Assembly (NCBI GenBank): GCA_900546275.1
Contig: URCH01000002.1
Span: forward strand, 54,236 to 118,235
Reading direction: 5' to 3'
DNA from: an uncultured Mycoplasmatota bacterium
GTDB taxonomy: Bacteria > Bacillota_I > Bacilli_A > RF39 > UBA660
Length of the DNA stretch: 64,000 nucleotides
The notes under the pieces: generated by a model
What the model saw: the letters and a program-made list of their open reading frames with translations, nothing else
Databases searched by the model: none
Told to the model about the DNA's origin: nothing
Shown here: one piece after another, positions 18,322 through 28,460 of the stretch
Layout: each line of letters begins with the position of its first letter
How positions within the stretch are numbered: position 1 is the first letter of the stretch
Position numbers and translations under genes: made by a program

Positions 18322-18348
18322 AAAAAAACTAATCCAAATTGGATTAGT
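18322..18348 (-). terminator. Terminator of tRNA-Gly
   Basis: 8-bp stem ACTAATCC/GGATTAGT followed by seven T on the minus strand, 40 bases downstream of the tRNA 3' end. Confidence 0.7.
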
Positions 18349-18387
18349 TATCTATCAAAACTCGAAAAGTTCGAGCAGATTTCACTA

Positions 18388-18461
<74 letters not shown>

Positions 18462-18482
18462 ATAATTAAGTAGGCAAGTATA

Positions 18483-18511
18483 ATTATACAGATTTATTAC
18501 TTTTATGTCAA
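18483..18511 (-). promoter_or_regulatory. tRNA-Gly promoter
   Basis: Consensus TTGACA, 17-base spacer, TATAAT on the minus strand, 22 bases upstream of the mature tRNA. Confidence 0.8.
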
Positions 18512-18591
18512 TACCTTAATAAAAATAATTTAATTTTTTATAATATTAACTTACATAAGAAATTCCAATATCTTTAACAAATAGCTTTTAT

Positions 18592-19092
18592 CTACTTTTT
18601 AACAACAACTTGATTGAGCAATAAATCATATAATGTTTGTTTTTTTTCTGTGCTAACAACCATAATCACTGAAACCAATAGTAATATTGGTAAGATTAAT
18701 GTTAAGTATTTTAATAGCATTCTTAAAAATGCATCTTTACAAGTTAAATATTGATTATTTTGATTTAAAACAACTATGTTTGTTTTTAACATTCCTTTAG
18801 AAGTATGTGACTTAGAACACTCACAAATAAAAGAATATAATGTTTGCCCAAATACTAAAAATAAAATTGGAACTGAAATATGTAAAACTGTAAATATATC
18901 AGAAATTTCTACATCATTCGCTTGTAATACAACTTTTATTATAAAAAACAGAGTATACCATACAAACACAACCCACCACATATGTAGCCAGTCCTTTAAT
19001 AGAGCTAATACTCTATTATCAAATTTTGCATAAACTGGCTCATTATTAAATTGGTTTTGAAAATTAATTACATTATTATTATCTTGATTCAT
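18592..19092 (-). CDS. RDD-family membrane protein
   Basis: 166 residues. After a polar N-terminus it has KFDNRVLALLKDWLHMWW (an RDD-like entry helix), three membrane helices at about 38-60, 68-92 and 126-150, the TSKGMLKTNIVV loop typical of RDD domains and a C-terminal TLYDLLLNQVVV tail. RDD proteins are small membrane proteins of mostly unknown function, some being ion antiporters. AGGAGA lies upstream of the ATG. Confidence 0.75.
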   Translation of the reverse strand: MNQDNNNVINFQNQFNNEPVYAKFDNRVLALLKDWLHMWWVVFVWYTLFFIIKVVLQANDVEISDIFTVLHISVPILFLVFGQTLYSFICECSKSHTSKGMLKTNIVVLNQNNQYLTCKDAFLRMLLKYLTLILPILLLVSVIMVVSTEKKQTLYDLLLNQVVVKK

Positions 19093-19231
19093 TTTATTTT
19101 TCTCCTAATAATACTTAAAATATACTGATGAATTATAAACATTTATAATTCATCAATAATATTTAGTCATTTGATTCATAAATTAAAAATTACTAACCAC
19201 TCCATTCTACAAAATATAGTACCATATTTTT

Positions 19232-19946
19232 TTAAGATAAGTACAATGTTATATATAAAAATGTAGTATGGGTACCACCTTCTACTGTAACAGTTCCCCC
19301 TCCTCTATCTGTTCTGATTGCTGCCGAAGATGTACCAGATATATTAATAGTTAAATTGTACGCATTCATGTTTCCTCCCCAAGTTGTCATTATTACCCCC
19401 TGAGTTATCTTTAAGAGTTGTAATACTTGAGTCACTAATTGTTATTGTTGTTCCATCACTTGATGAATTATTTGTAGTGGCAGATCCACCATAACTAAAT
19501 ACTCCATTTGCACTTGTTGCATTTGTTTTAACTGATATATTTTTCAATGTTAAATTAGCTCCAGACTTAGTAATTATAGCTGAATTAGTTCCATAAAAAC
19601 TTGTATTATCTCCACCATCGGAATCACCTGTTTTAGTTACTGATATATTTGATAATGTTACAGTAACACCACCATTTACTGAAATTGTATTTTCATCTTG
19701 CGATGTTGATTCAAAAGTTCCTTCGTTAATTGTAGTATCTTCGGTTATTTCTTTTTTTGAAGAATAATTAACTGAACTATTTTTATTATTATTTTTATCC
19801 GTTTTATTTGTTGATACATTTTTATTAATTAGTTTTGTATCCAAATAAGTTATACCAGATGATAAAATAATAATAGAAAGAACTGATATAATGGCTTTAT
19901 CTGTATTAATAAATGTTTCTTTAAAATTTTTTTTATTAAATGAATA
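19232..19946 (-). pseudogene. Decayed surface adhesin with beta-helix repeats
   Basis: One frame (open from 19946, without a good ATG) encodes a membrane helix then Asn/Ser-rich sequence and repeats such as ISVTKTGDSDGGDNTSFYG and VFSYGGSATTNNSSSDG. It shifts frame around 19391-19400, where GVIMTTWGGNMNAYNLTI and SSAAIRTDRGGGTVTVEGG continue in the next frame up to 19232. These motifs belong to right-handed beta-helix adhesin or carbohydrate-binding proteins of gut Firmicutes, normally many hundreds of residues long. Missing start, frameshift and truncation after about 235 residues mark a remnant. Confidence 0.75.
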
Positions 19947-20043
19947 TTAAATATCAATATAAGTATACAAAAATTCTAATATTACCCAAACATTATTTAT
20001 AAAATAACATACAATAATCATGAATGAATAAAAGGAGGATTAT

Positions 20044-20844
20044 ATGTTAGAATGGTTTAGTAGTTTAAATTATGTAATTCAAGCATTAATTGCGACTATA
20101 TTTACTTGGACAGTAACTGCATTAGGTGCGAGCATCGTTTTCTTATTTAAAAAAATAAATAAAAGTATTATGGATGCAATGTTGGGATTTGCAGCAGGAG
20201 TTATGATTTCAGCATCTTTCTGGTCATTACTTTCACCATCAATAGAAATGTCTAAAACACTTAATTTAAATCCTTGGTTAATTGCATCTATTGGTTTTAT
20301 ACTTGGAGGATTATTGTTATTTATAGGAGACAAAATATTTGATAGATTAGAAAAAAACAAAAATAAGAATGAAAAAAATAAAATGAAACGTTGTATGATG
20401 TTAATATTCTCTATAACTCTTCATAACATTCCTGAAGGTTTAGCAGTCGGTGTTGCATTTGGTTCAATTGCATATGGTTTGGTTGGTGCAACAGAAAGTG
20501 CAGCAATTATGTTAGCACTTGGAATAGGAATACAAAATTTTCCAGAAGGAACAGCTATTTCTATTCCTCTTAGAAGAGAGGGAATGTCTAGAAAGAAAGC
20601 ATTTTTTTATGGACAATTAAGTGGAATTGTAGAACCAATATCTGGAGTAATTGGTGCATTAATAGTATTAAAAATTAGATTTTTACTTCCATTTTTATTA
20701 GCGTTTGCAGCAGGTGCAATGATATATGTTGTTGTAGAAGAATTAATTCCAGAAAGTCAAACTAATAAAAAAAAGGAGCTTATGGCCCTTTTCACATTAA
20801 TTGGTTTTATAGTCATGATGATTTTAGATGTAGCGATAGGTTAA
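20044..20844 (+). CDS. ZIP-family zinc/metal transporter
   Basis: 266 residues with about eight membrane helices. Metal-site helices IV and V carry HNIPEGLAVGVAFG (about 130-143) and QNFPEGTAISIPLRREGMS (about 166-184), and a His-poor but Lys/Asn-rich loop (about 103-118) sits between helices III and IV. ZupT/GufA-type proteins import Zn2+ or other divalent metals. AAAGGAGG lies upstream. It ends in a 4-base overlap (TTAA) with the convergent dedA-like gene. Confidence 0.9.
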   Translation: MLEWFSSLNYVIQALIATIFTWTVTALGASIVFLFKKINKSIMDAMLGFAAGVMISASFWSLLSPSIEMSKTLNLNPWLIASIGFILGGLLLFIGDKIFDRLEKNKNKNEKNKMKRCMMLIFSITLHNIPEGLAVGVAFGSIAYGLVGATESAAIMLALGIGIQNFPEGTAISIPLRREGMSRKKAFFYGQLSGIVEPISGVIGALIVLKIRFLLPFLLAFAAGAMIYVVVEELIPESQTNKKKELMALFTLIGFIVMMILDVAIG

Positions 20845-21464
20845 TTCCTAGTTTTTTTCTTTAACTTTTTATTGTAGTAAATAATTATAAATATTATAAA
20901 AGCTATTAATAAAACTATAAAAGCTAATTTTGAATATGTATTAAATATATTAACTATATCATGCCATCTTTCACCAAGTAAATTTCCTAAAAATACTAGT
21001 ACAGTATTCCAAATTAATGAACCTAAAAAGGTATAAAGTAAAAATTTTGAAATACTCATTTCTGACATGCCTGCAGGTATAGAAATTAAGCTTCTTACTA
21101 TTGGAATAAATCTGCAAAAAAACACAGTTTTATTTCCTTTATTATCAAACCATTTATCAGCTTTTTCTATATCTTCTTCCTTTAATCTAAGAATTTTTCC
21201 TATTTTACCAGATACTATTTTTTTTAATCTTTCTTTATTAAGTATTTTTCCAACATAATATAAAACAATTCCACCTACTAAAGATCCTAATGTTGCAAAT
21301 AAAATAACGAGTGATATATTAAGTTTTGAGTGAGCTGTCATAAAACCACCAAAAGCAAGTATTAATTCGCTTGGTATCGGTGGAAATATATTTTCAATAG
21401 CTATTAAAAGAAAAATACCAAAGTAACCAAACTCATTCATCATTGAAATGATTAATTGTTCCAA
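20841..21464 (-). CDS. DedA-family membrane protein
   Basis: 207 residues with four to five membrane helices. It has FPPIPSELILAFGGF, FCRFIPIVRSLISIPAGMSEM and the conserved glycine-rich helix of DedA/SNARE-associated proteins. Some members (UptA) recycle undecaprenyl phosphate across the membrane. It lies directly downstream of the MurT/GatD-like operon and on the same strand, which fits a cell-envelope role, though the 22-base gap alone does not prove cotranscription. Confidence 0.87.
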   Translation of the reverse strand: MEQLIISMMNEFGYFGIFLLIAIENIFPPIPSELILAFGGFMTAHSKLNISLVILFATLGSLVGGIVLYYVGKILNKERLKKIVSGKIGKILRLKEEDIEKADKWFDNKGNKTVFFCRFIPIVRSLISIPAGMSEMSISKFLLYTFLGSLIWNTVLVFLGNLLGERWHDIVNIFNTYSKLAFIVLLIAFIIFIIIYYNKKLKKKTRN

Positions 21465-21486
21465 AATATCAACCTCACTATTTTAA

Positions 21487-22191
21487 TTATATAATATATT
21501 TTTTTCTATTTTCTAGCAATTCTAATCTGTTTTTATAATTTTGTATTATATCTTTTTTATATTCTAATTTAAAGTTTTTATTTTTTAGTTTAATTAAATA
21601 ATCTGTAAAATATGGGTTTAATATAAGAAGTGGTCCTAACAATTGTGTGGCAAAAAAATTTCTATAATGAATTCCTTCATATTTAGAGTTAGGATTAATT
21701 CCAACACAACCGTCATGTACTTCTATAAATGGATATTTATTATCTCCATACATCATTGTAAATTGACTTTTATTCCCAACAATTTTAAATTTTTCAAAAT
21801 TACCAAGAAATAATGAATTATGTCTTTTGGTTTTATTTCTTTCAAAATAAACATCAAATAAACCTAAACATTTTTGTTTTTTATCATTTTCTATAATATA
21901 ATTTCCAATTATTTCTGTTGCCATTCCTGTAAATAAAACAATTATATCTTTTTCTATACATTCAATTAAATTTTTTTTATATTTAATTAGTTTTTCAACG
22001 ATTATTTTTTGATATTCCTCAGACATAGAACCTAAATAAATCATATCAACTTTATTTTTAATAAAATATGGTTCTTTGTTAATTGAAGTATAAATAAATT
22101 TAGCTTCTGGCATACATTTTTCAAGATATGTAATGTTTGCATAATCACCAAATATATTTGTTAGTTCTGGATACAATATTTCTACAACCAT
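21487..22191 (-). CDS. GatD-like amidotransferase subunit lacking catalytic Cys and His (copy 1)
   Basis: 234 residues of the CobB/CobQ-like class I glutamine amidotransferase fold that pairs with MurT. In active GatD the nucleophile lies in ICGGYQ and the His in GTYLHGP. Here these read FTGMAT (Thr88) and ATQLLGP (Leu185), so neither catalytic residue is present although the surrounding GIHYRNFF and GPLLILNP are kept. It should not hydrolyse glutamine. The ATG at 22191 overlaps the last base of the MurT-like gene and AAAGGAG lies upstream. Probable role: structural or regulatory partner of MurT-like copy 1. Confidence 0.78.
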   Translation of the reverse strand: MVVEILYPELTNIFGDYANITYLEKCMPEAKFIYTSINKEPYFIKNKVDMIYLGSMSEEYQKIIVEKLIKYKKNLIECIEKDIIVLFTGMATEIIGNYIIENDKKQKCLGLFDVYFERNKTKRHNSLFLGNFEKFKIVGNKSQFTMMYGDNKYPFIEVHDGCVGINPNSKYEGIHYRNFFATQLLGPLLILNPYFTDYLIKLKNKNFKLEYKKDIIQNYKNRLELLENRKKYII

Positions 22192-23564
22192 TATTTTTTC
22201 TCCTTTAACCATTTTTCTCTTATTTTATCTCTTAGTTTTCTTGGTCTTGTAATATTTTCAACGTCATATAAAATCATAATTCTATCAATTTCATCAAATG
22301 TAACATGTTCTAATGTTGAATCTTCATCTGGAACACAAATAATTTTTCTTTGATCAATTCCTGCCATCATCATTGCAATTTTATAATCAAGTGCTAAATA
22401 ACTTCCAACAATTATTTTTTTAATATTATCTTTTTTTAAATAACTAAAATCTGTTTCATAAATCCATGTAACTGTTTCTGATTTATCTTTTATGCAATAT
22501 TCTTCAGTGAGTAACATTATTATTTCTATGTTTTCATCTATTTCATTTATATGTTCAAAAATTGTTGAAGCAGAAGAACCATTTTGACCTTTTGCTACTT
22601 GTAAATCAAATTTCATTCCATTTTCATTAATAAAATTTTCTCTTGAAATTGGAACTTTAATTTTTTCTGAAAGTTTTTGTATTTTATTATCATCATATCC
22701 CATAACTTTAAATAGTGTTATAACAGCTAGTGTATTAAAAACATTAAATAAAGATGGGGAAGTTATTTTATATTGATTTATTTTTTTAGAGTGTACTACA
22801 TCAAAGGTCATATTTTTGTAATCTATATTTTTACCTATATATTCAGCGGTTTTAGATTTAAATCCACAATTTGAACATTTTACTTTTCCTAGATGTCTAT
22901 AATGTTGATATTCATATTCTATTTTTTCATAGCATTTTGGACATACTGGAAAATCAGTATTTTTTGGAATCGAAATAACATCATTTATTTTATCTATTCC
23001 ATAAAAATATGTTTTGTTTTTAATTTTCATCATACTACTAATTGGATCATCTGCATTTAATATAACTACAGTATCTGGAACCAAATTAAAAGCTGTTTCT
23101 AGTCTATCAAAAATAAAGCTTACATAAGCATTTCTTTTAATAGAATCTCTAAATAAATTAGTTACTACCATATAATTTGGTTTAATATATGGTAATGTAT
23201 AAGGTGCGGTCATTTCATCTATTTCAATAACTGCAACATCTTTTCTTGGTTTATTAAAAATAGTTACTGCATCTAATAAACATCTAGTGTGTCCAGCTAA
23301 ATTATTTGCGCCCCAATCATTATATGAAACTGTTTTTCCATCTAATCTTAATATATCAGTAATAAGACTTGAAACTGTTGTTTTTCCATTTGTTCCAGTA
23401 ACTCCTATAACAAGTTTTGGTTTGCTTATATATTTTATAAAATTATCACAAAATCTATAAGCTAAAAGTCCTGGTCTATCATTTTTTTCAATTCCTCTAA
23501 TTTTATATATTAACATTAAAAATTTAGCTGCCCATAAGCCTAAAAAAAACTTAACTTTTTGCAT
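22191..23564 (-). CDS. MurT-like Mur ligase (copy 1)
   Basis: 457 residues of the MurT (Mur ligase middle plus DUF1727) type: P-loop GVTGTNGKTT at about 54-63, IEIDEMTAP, a zinc ribbon with C208, C211, C230, C233 inserted in the ATPase domain, and the C-terminal domain with TWIYETDF. In MurT the residue before the SW/TW is an Asp in the catalytic triad shared with GatD; here it reads SETVTW with Glu. Canonical MurT-GatD amidates D-Glu of lipid II. With its GatD-like partner lacking Cys and His this enzyme probably uses another amine donor or has another product. Confidence 0.8.
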   Translation of the reverse strand: MQKVKFFLGLWAAKFLMLIYKIRGIEKNDRPGLLAYRFCDNFIKYISKPKLVIGVTGTNGKTTVSSLITDILRLDGKTVSYNDWGANNLAGHTRCLLDAVTIFNKPRKDVAVIEIDEMTAPYTLPYIKPNYMVVTNLFRDSIKRNAYVSFIFDRLETAFNLVPDTVVILNADDPISSMMKIKNKTYFYGIDKINDVISIPKNTDFPVCPKCYEKIEYEYQHYRHLGKVKCSNCGFKSKTAEYIGKNIDYKNMTFDVVHSKKINQYKITSPSLFNVFNTLAVITLFKVMGYDDNKIQKLSEKIKVPISRENFINENGMKFDLQVAKGQNGSSASTIFEHINEIDENIEIIMLLTEEYCIKDKSETVTWIYETDFSYLKKDNIKKIIVGSYLALDYKIAMMMAGIDQRKIICVPDEDSTLEHVTFDEIDRIMILYDVENITRPRKLRDKIREKWLKEKK

Positions 23565-23582
23565 ACAATTCTCCTTTAATAC

Positions 23583-24236
23583 TTAATTATAATAAGTTTC
23601 TACGTACGATTTAGAAGCTTTTTTATCTATTTCAAAATCAAATTTTCTAAATTTGAAATCATTTTTTTTATTAATTATTAAATTTTTAATAAATTTTTGT
23701 GAAAAACTTGGATTTCTAATTAATAATGGACCTATAATATAAGTTCCATAAAAATTTTTATAATGAATTCCTATTTCTGAATTATTAAATATTGGATTGT
23801 TATTATTTTCAATTACTGTATCTCTATTTTGAAACCCTATTATATTATCTAATATTACATCTCCAACTAATCTAGTATTTGAATAAGAAATATTGCAAGC
23901 AAATATATTTAAAGCTTCAGTATTACCTATTTTTTTTGAAAAAACATTAATACTATTTCCTGTTACAAGCATAAATTTATTATTTTCAATATATTCTTTT
24001 ACTTGTTTTTTATATTTCTTTAAGTCTTCTAATACAAGTAAAGTAGATTTTTTTGTACCAGACCCCATATATATTAAATCATATTTTTCAAACTCAATTT
24101 TATCGTTTAGTGATAATTTATCTATTATTACATTAATTTTTTGTTTTTTTAATTGATACTCGATTACCTTAAGGTTTCCTATTTCACCATACAAATTCAT
24201 TAAATCATAATAAAGATGTGCGACTCTAATTGTCAT
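23583..24236 (-). CDS. GatD-like amidotransferase subunit lacking catalytic Cys and His (copy 2)
   Basis: 217 residues, clearly related to S. aureus GatD (opening VAHLYYDLMNLYGEIGN, later GIHYKNFYGTYIIGPLL). The nucleophile position ICGG reads VTGN (Thr92) and the His of TYLHGP reads TYIIGP (Ile168). Loss of both residues matches copy 1, so the change is a shared property of this operon rather than decay. GGAGG precedes the ATG, which lies 11 bases inside the MurT-like copy 2 gene, so the pair is translationally coupled. Confidence 0.8.
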   Translation of the reverse strand: MTIRVAHLYYDLMNLYGEIGNLKVIEYQLKKQKINVIIDKLSLNDKIEFEKYDLIYMGSGTKKSTLLVLEDLKKYKKQVKEYIENNKFMLVTGNSINVFSKKIGNTEALNIFACNISYSNTRLVGDVILDNIIGFQNRDTVIENNNNPIFNNSEIGIHYKNFYGTYIIGPLLIRNPSFSQKFIKNLIINKKNDFKFRKFDFEIDKKASKSYVETYYN

Positions 24237-25554
24237 ATTTTTCCTCCATCAAATTATTAAATGGTATTACATAATCAAAATTAAGGATTGCAAATATATC
24301 GCCTTTTGATTTGTTTTTTATCATATTTTCTGCTTCTTCTAAATTTTTATATACTTTTATTTGTTTATTATTAAATCCAGCATACTTCATTCTTTGAGCA
24401 ATACTATATGCATCTCTACCAACACATATAATTTTATCTGTTTTTTTATCATTTAATAATTCAAATTCTATATCATATAACCAAGACATATCATTAAATT
24501 TATATCTTCTACTTATTTCTTTCCAACCTACTACAATTGTTTTTTCTATCTTTTTATTTGATGTAAATAATATTGCTTCGTTAAATGTTGTACTATTTTC
24601 ATTTTTACTATTTAAAACATATACTTTTCTATTTTTATAAGAATATGAAGTATTTAATTTTTTGTTTTGTTCATCAGAAATAAAAGTGGATATATTTTTT
24701 TCATCTATATTTAAAAGTTTTAATACTGTATATGCAGCAAGTATGTTGTAAGCATAATAAAGTACATCAAATGATATATTAATTTTGTTATCGTTAACAA
24801 TCATGTATTTTTTATCTAAGTCAAGTTTTTGAGCTAATACGTCAATTTTTTCTCTTTTAAAATCACAGTTTGGACAATAATAATCACCTAATGATTCAAA
24901 GTGATAATAATTATATTCTAATTTATTACTACATTTTGGACAATATGTAATATTTATATTATTAAATTTATTTTTAGAATAAGAATATTTGTTTTGATTT
25001 ATACCGTAATATGATACTTTATATTTTTTATTTAAAGTAAATTGTTTTAAGTATGGATCATCACCATTTAATATTAAGTGCATATTTGAAGTTAGTGCTT
25101 CATTTATTTTTTCGAAAACTAAATCACAATCGCCATGTCGTGGAGGTTGATCTCTAAATATATTAGTTATTACTACATATTGAGGTTTAATTATTTTAAA
25201 TACGTCTTTTGTATATCTTTCATCTACTTCTACAACTAATGCGTCACTTTTTATCCTTCCGTGAATATCTGAACTATCAATTAGAAGTGATAATATTCCT
25301 CTAAGTAAATTACTACCATATTCATTATATGATACTGTATAACCACTTTTTTTTAAGACTTCTGCAATTATTTTAGTTGTAGAACCTTTTCCTGCACTAC
25401 CAGTTACTGCTATAACTGTTTTAGGCATTTTAAAATATCCTACGTAGTTCTTATCTAATTTTAGTAATAATTTGCCTGGAAAACTCGTTCCACGTCCTAA
25501 TTTTCGTAATATAAAATTCACTATTTTACAAATTAGTAACTTAATTGTTTTCAT
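24226..25554 (-). CDS. MurT-like Mur ligase (copy 2)
   Basis: 442 residues from ATG at 25554 (GGTGA upstream; an earlier GTG at 25563 is less likely). Same architecture as copy 1: variant P-loop TGSAGKGST at 51-59 instead of GTNGKTT, VVEVDERYTKD, zinc ribbon CPKCSNK … CPNCDFK, and the C-terminal domain with NDMSWLYDIEF, which keeps the Asp of MurT. Divergence from copy 1 is high, so the pairs are old paralogs. The altered P-loop still keeps the Lys and Ser/Thr needed for ATP. Confidence 0.8.
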   Translation of the reverse strand: MKTIKLLICKIVNFILRKLGRGTSFPGKLLLKLDKNYVGYFKMPKTVIAVTGSAGKGSTTKIIAEVLKKSGYTVSYNEYGSNLLRGILSLLIDSSDIHGRIKSDALVVEVDERYTKDVFKIIKPQYVVITNIFRDQPPRHGDCDLVFEKINEALTSNMHLILNGDDPYLKQFTLNKKYKVSYYGINQNKYSYSKNKFNNINITYCPKCSNKLEYNYYHFESLGDYYCPNCDFKREKIDVLAQKLDLDKKYMIVNDNKINISFDVLYYAYNILAAYTVLKLLNIDEKNISTFISDEQNKKLNTSYSYKNRKVYVLNSKNENSTTFNEAILFTSNKKIEKTIVVGWKEISRRYKFNDMSWLYDIEFELLNDKKTDKIICVGRDAYSIAQRMKYAGFNNKQIKVYKNLEEAENMIKNKSKGDIFAILNFDYVIPFNNLMEEKYDN

Positions 25555-25565
25555 ATTTGTCACCT

Positions 25566-26585
25566 TTACTTTAAATCTTTTATTTTTCCAAGTGCTGCTT
25601 CATATTTAGGAAGAACTCCTGTATTATTTACTCTATGTGGTGGTAATTCACATAAATCATGTCCAGGATATTCATTTCCCTCTATTATTACAGGTCCTTT
25701 ATCAGTAATTGCTATATCCCAACCAACATATCTGATTTCTGGTATAACTTTAGCTGCAGTTTTTACAAGTTTAATTGCTTCTTTATATTTTGGGATTTTA
25801 AATCCAACTATTTTAGTTTTTGTCATAGGATGTTCATAGTAAATATTTTTTTTCTTGTCCATAGCTGGAAACTTAATTATACCTGTTTTTTCATCTATTG
25901 GAGCAGTCATTCCACCACCGTTAAAATTATCTACAATGTGACCATTATTACCAATTCTTTGATAAGCTGCAATTATTTTTACTTCTTCATCATATCTATA
26001 TACAGTAAGAATTCTTACTGTGTTTATTGCACAAGGATATAATTTATTCATTTCATCGCATTGAACAACAACTTCTTCTATTAATTTTAAATTCTTATTA
26101 TATAAATAATCATATAAATTTCCTTTAAAATCTTTTATAACAATTTTTTCCATTAGAGCGCCATGTGTTCCACTAATTGGTTTACAAAAAATTACAGTTT
26201 TATTTTTTAAGAATTTTTTAAATTCGTTTTCGTTTTTTCCATTTAAAATAATATAATCTCTATTTAAATATTTTTTGAATTTTTCATTGAATTCATCTTT
26301 ATTATAAAAAATATGATTAAATTCTTTTTTGTTATAATATTTAACAAATATATTATTTTTACCTCTTGTTAATATAGTTTTTCTTTCTTTAGAATTTAAA
26401 TTCCACATTTCAAAAATATAATAATCAACATAACCAGCTTGGTATTTTAAACCACAAATAATTACATCAAAAAATAAATATATTCTGGATTTATGAGTTG
26501 ATTTATGAATTTCATTTATTATATTAAACATTCTTTTAAAATCCATATTTTTAATTCTCAAAAACAAATATTTTACTCTTCTCAT
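25566..26585 (-). CDS. ATP-grasp enzyme of the sugar-transfer-associated type
   Basis: 339 residues. The C-terminal two thirds fit an ATP-grasp fold: FCKPISGTHGALMEKI (nucleotide lid), TVRILTVYRYDEEVKIIAAYQRIG, DNFNGGGMTAPID and the metal-binding WDIAITDKGPVIIEGNEYPGHD. This resembles the sugar-transfer-associated ATP-grasp family often found in capsule and envelope clusters. ATP-grasp enzymes form amide or ester bonds through acyl-phosphates. It is the first gene of the operon with the two MurT/GatD-like pairs, 11 bases upstream of the MurT-like copy 2 start, and has its own promoter. Confidence 0.75.
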   Translation of the reverse strand: MRRVKYLFLRIKNMDFKRMFNIINEIHKSTHKSRIYLFFDVIICGLKYQAGYVDYYIFEMWNLNSKERKTILTRGKNNIFVKYYNKKEFNHIFYNKDEFNEKFKKYLNRDYIILNGKNENEFKKFLKNKTVIFCKPISGTHGALMEKIVIKDFKGNLYDYLYNKNLKLIEEVVVQCDEMNKLYPCAINTVRILTVYRYDEEVKIIAAYQRIGNNGHIVDNFNGGGMTAPIDEKTGIIKFPAMDKKKNIYYEHPMTKTKIVGFKIPKYKEAIKLVKTAAKVIPEIRYVGWDIAITDKGPVIIEGNEYPGHDLCELPPHRVNNTGVLPKYEAALGKIKDLK

Positions 26586-26617
26586 ATATTCTCATTCCTT
26601 ACTAAAATACTATCTAT

Positions 26618-26647
26618 ATTATATCACGCTAAAGTTTATTTTTTCAA
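26618..26647 (-). promoter_or_regulatory. Promoter of the ATP-grasp/MurT-like operon
   Basis: TTGAAA, 18-base spacer, TATAAT preceded by TGA on the minus strand, about 30 bases before the first gene. Confidence 0.6.
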
Positions 26648-26691
26648 TATAACAAGCTTTAATATATTAGTTTTTATGTTATAAATTTAAT

Positions 26692-26716
26692 AAAAAAAAG
26701 AATATTTCTATTCTTT
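26692..26716 (-). terminator. Terminator of the dut-thrS operon
   Basis: 8-bp stem AAAGAATA/TATTCTTT with a 4-base loop, then eight T on the minus strand; the thrS stop codon lies in the hairpin. Confidence 0.75.
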
Positions 26717-28459
26717 ATTTTTAATAACATAATTAATCATTTCAATAAAATCATTTTTTGAAAGTGTAATTGTATCTTGAGTTCCAAATTTACGATAGCT
26801 TATGGTATCATTATCTCTTTCTTTATCACCAAGTATTAATGTAAATGGAATTTTTTTTGTTTGACTTTCTCTCATTTTATAAGAAAGTTTCTCTTCTCTA
26901 GAATCTAATTCTACTCTAAATCCATTTTGTTTTAAGAAGATTTCTATCCCTTTTGCATAATCTAAGTGATATTCATTATTTACAGGAATGATATTTATTT
27001 GAATTGGCGCAAGCCATGTAGGTAAATTTCCCTTTGTTTCTTCAAGTAGGAATGCAGTAAATCTATCAAATGTTCCTAAAATAGCTCTATGAAGAACAAC
27101 AGGTCTTTGTTTTTCACCATGTTCATCTATATATGATAAATCAAATCTTTCAGGAAGTAAAAAATCCAATTGACAAGTTGATAAAGTTACATCATGACCA
27201 ATTGCTGATTTAATTTGGACATCTAATTTTGGACCATAAAATGCAGCTTCGTCTTCTGCTTCATAAAAATCTAATTTTAAATCAGTTAAAACTTTTCTAA
27301 GCATATTTTCTGCTTTATCCCACATTTCATCATTATCAAAATATTTTTCTTTTTCTTTTCCTCTAAGTGATAATCTAAATGTATAATTATCAAAGTGGAA
27401 ATCTTTATAGACATCTAAAATTAAATTTACGACTTTAGCAAATTCTTCACCAACTTGATCAAGTCTAACAAATAGGTGTGCATCGTTTTGACACATAGCA
27501 CGAACTCTTTCAAGTCCGCATACTGCTCCACTTGCTTCATATCTAAAATCATGTCCAAGTTCACCAATTCTAATTGGTAAATCACGATATGAATGAATTT
27601 CATTTTTATATATTAGCATATGATGAGGGCAATTCATTGGTCTTAATACATATTCTTCATCATCCATATGCATTACTGGGAACATATCATCTTTATAATG
27701 ATCCCAATGTCCTGAAGTTTTGTATAAATCTACACTACCTAGAGATGGTGTATATACATGACTATATCCTAGGGAAACTTCTTTATCTACAATGTATCTT
27801 TCTAATGTTCTTCTAATAGTTGCACCATTAGGAAGCCACATAGGAAGGCCTTTACCTACTAAATCATTTGTCATAAATATTTTTAAATCTTTTCCTAGTT
27901 TACGGTGATCTCTTTGTTTAGCATCTTCAAGCATTTCTAAATGTTTATTTAAATCTTCTTCTGTTTCAAAACAAACACCATATATTCTTTGAAGCATTTT
28001 ATTATTAGAATCACCTTTCCAATATGCACCACTTACTTTAAGTAATTTAAAATATTTTAATTGTTTTACTGTATCAACATGTGGACCTCTACATAAATCA
28101 GTGAAATCTCCTTGTGTATAACATGATATAACTGTATCATTCTCATCCATTCTATTTATTAAATCTATTTTATATGGATCATTTTTAAACATTTCTAAAG
28201 CTTCATTTTTAGAAAGTTCATGTCTAACTATTCTTTTACCATCTTTAGCTATTTTTTTCATTTCTTTTTCAATACGTGGTAAATCTTCTTCTTTTATTAC
28301 TTCATCGCCTAAATCTATATCGTAATAAAATCCTTCTTCTATAACAGGTCCTACCCAAAATAAAGCATTTGGATATAAATGTTTAATTGCTTGCGCAAGT
28401 AAATGTGCACAACTATGATTCATTACACTTAATTTTTCGTTTTCTTTTATATTTATCAT
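26708..28459 (-). CDS. thrS: Threonyl-tRNA synthetase lacking the TGS domain
   Basis: 583 residues. The protein starts almost directly at the editing domain ([18 protein letters not shown]), so the N-terminal TGS domain of about 60 residues, present in Bacillus ThrS (about 643 aa), is absent. The catalytic core follows with [19 protein letters not shown] and the class II motif 3 region, and the anticodon-binding domain ends the protein. Start 28459 is 1 base after the dut stop. A T-box lies upstream of dut and controls both genes. An in-frame extension to 28504 lies inside dut and has no better start. Confidence 0.93.
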   Translation of the reverse strand: MINIKENEKLSVMNHSCAHLLAQAIKHLYPNALFWVGPVIEEGFYYDIDLGDEVIKEEDLPRIEKEMKKIAKDGKRIVRHELSKNEALEMFKNDPYKIDLINRMDENDTVISCYTQGDFTDLCRGPHVDTVKQLKYFKLLKVSGAYWKGDSNNKMLQRIYGVCFETEEDLNKHLEMLEDAKQRDHRKLGKDLKIFMTNDLVGKGLPMWLPNGATIRRTLERYIVDKEVSLGYSHVYTPSLGSVDLYKTSGHWDHYKDDMFPVMHMDDEEYVLRPMNCPHHMLIYKNEIHSYRDLPIRIGELGHDFRYEASGAVCGLERVRAMCQNDAHLFVRLDQVGEEFAKVVNLILDVYKDFHFDNYTFRLSLRGKEKEKYFDNDEMWDKAENMLRKVLTDLKLDFYEAEDEAAFYGPKLDVQIKSAIGHDVTLSTCQLDFLLPERFDLSYIDEHGEKQRPVVLHRAILGTFDRFTAFLLEETKGNLPTWLAPIQINIIPVNNEYHLDYAKGIEIFLKQNGFRVELDSREEKLSYKMRESQTKKIPFTLILGDKERDNDTISYRKFGTQDTITLSKNDFIEMINYVIKNKE

Positions 28460-28460
28460 A

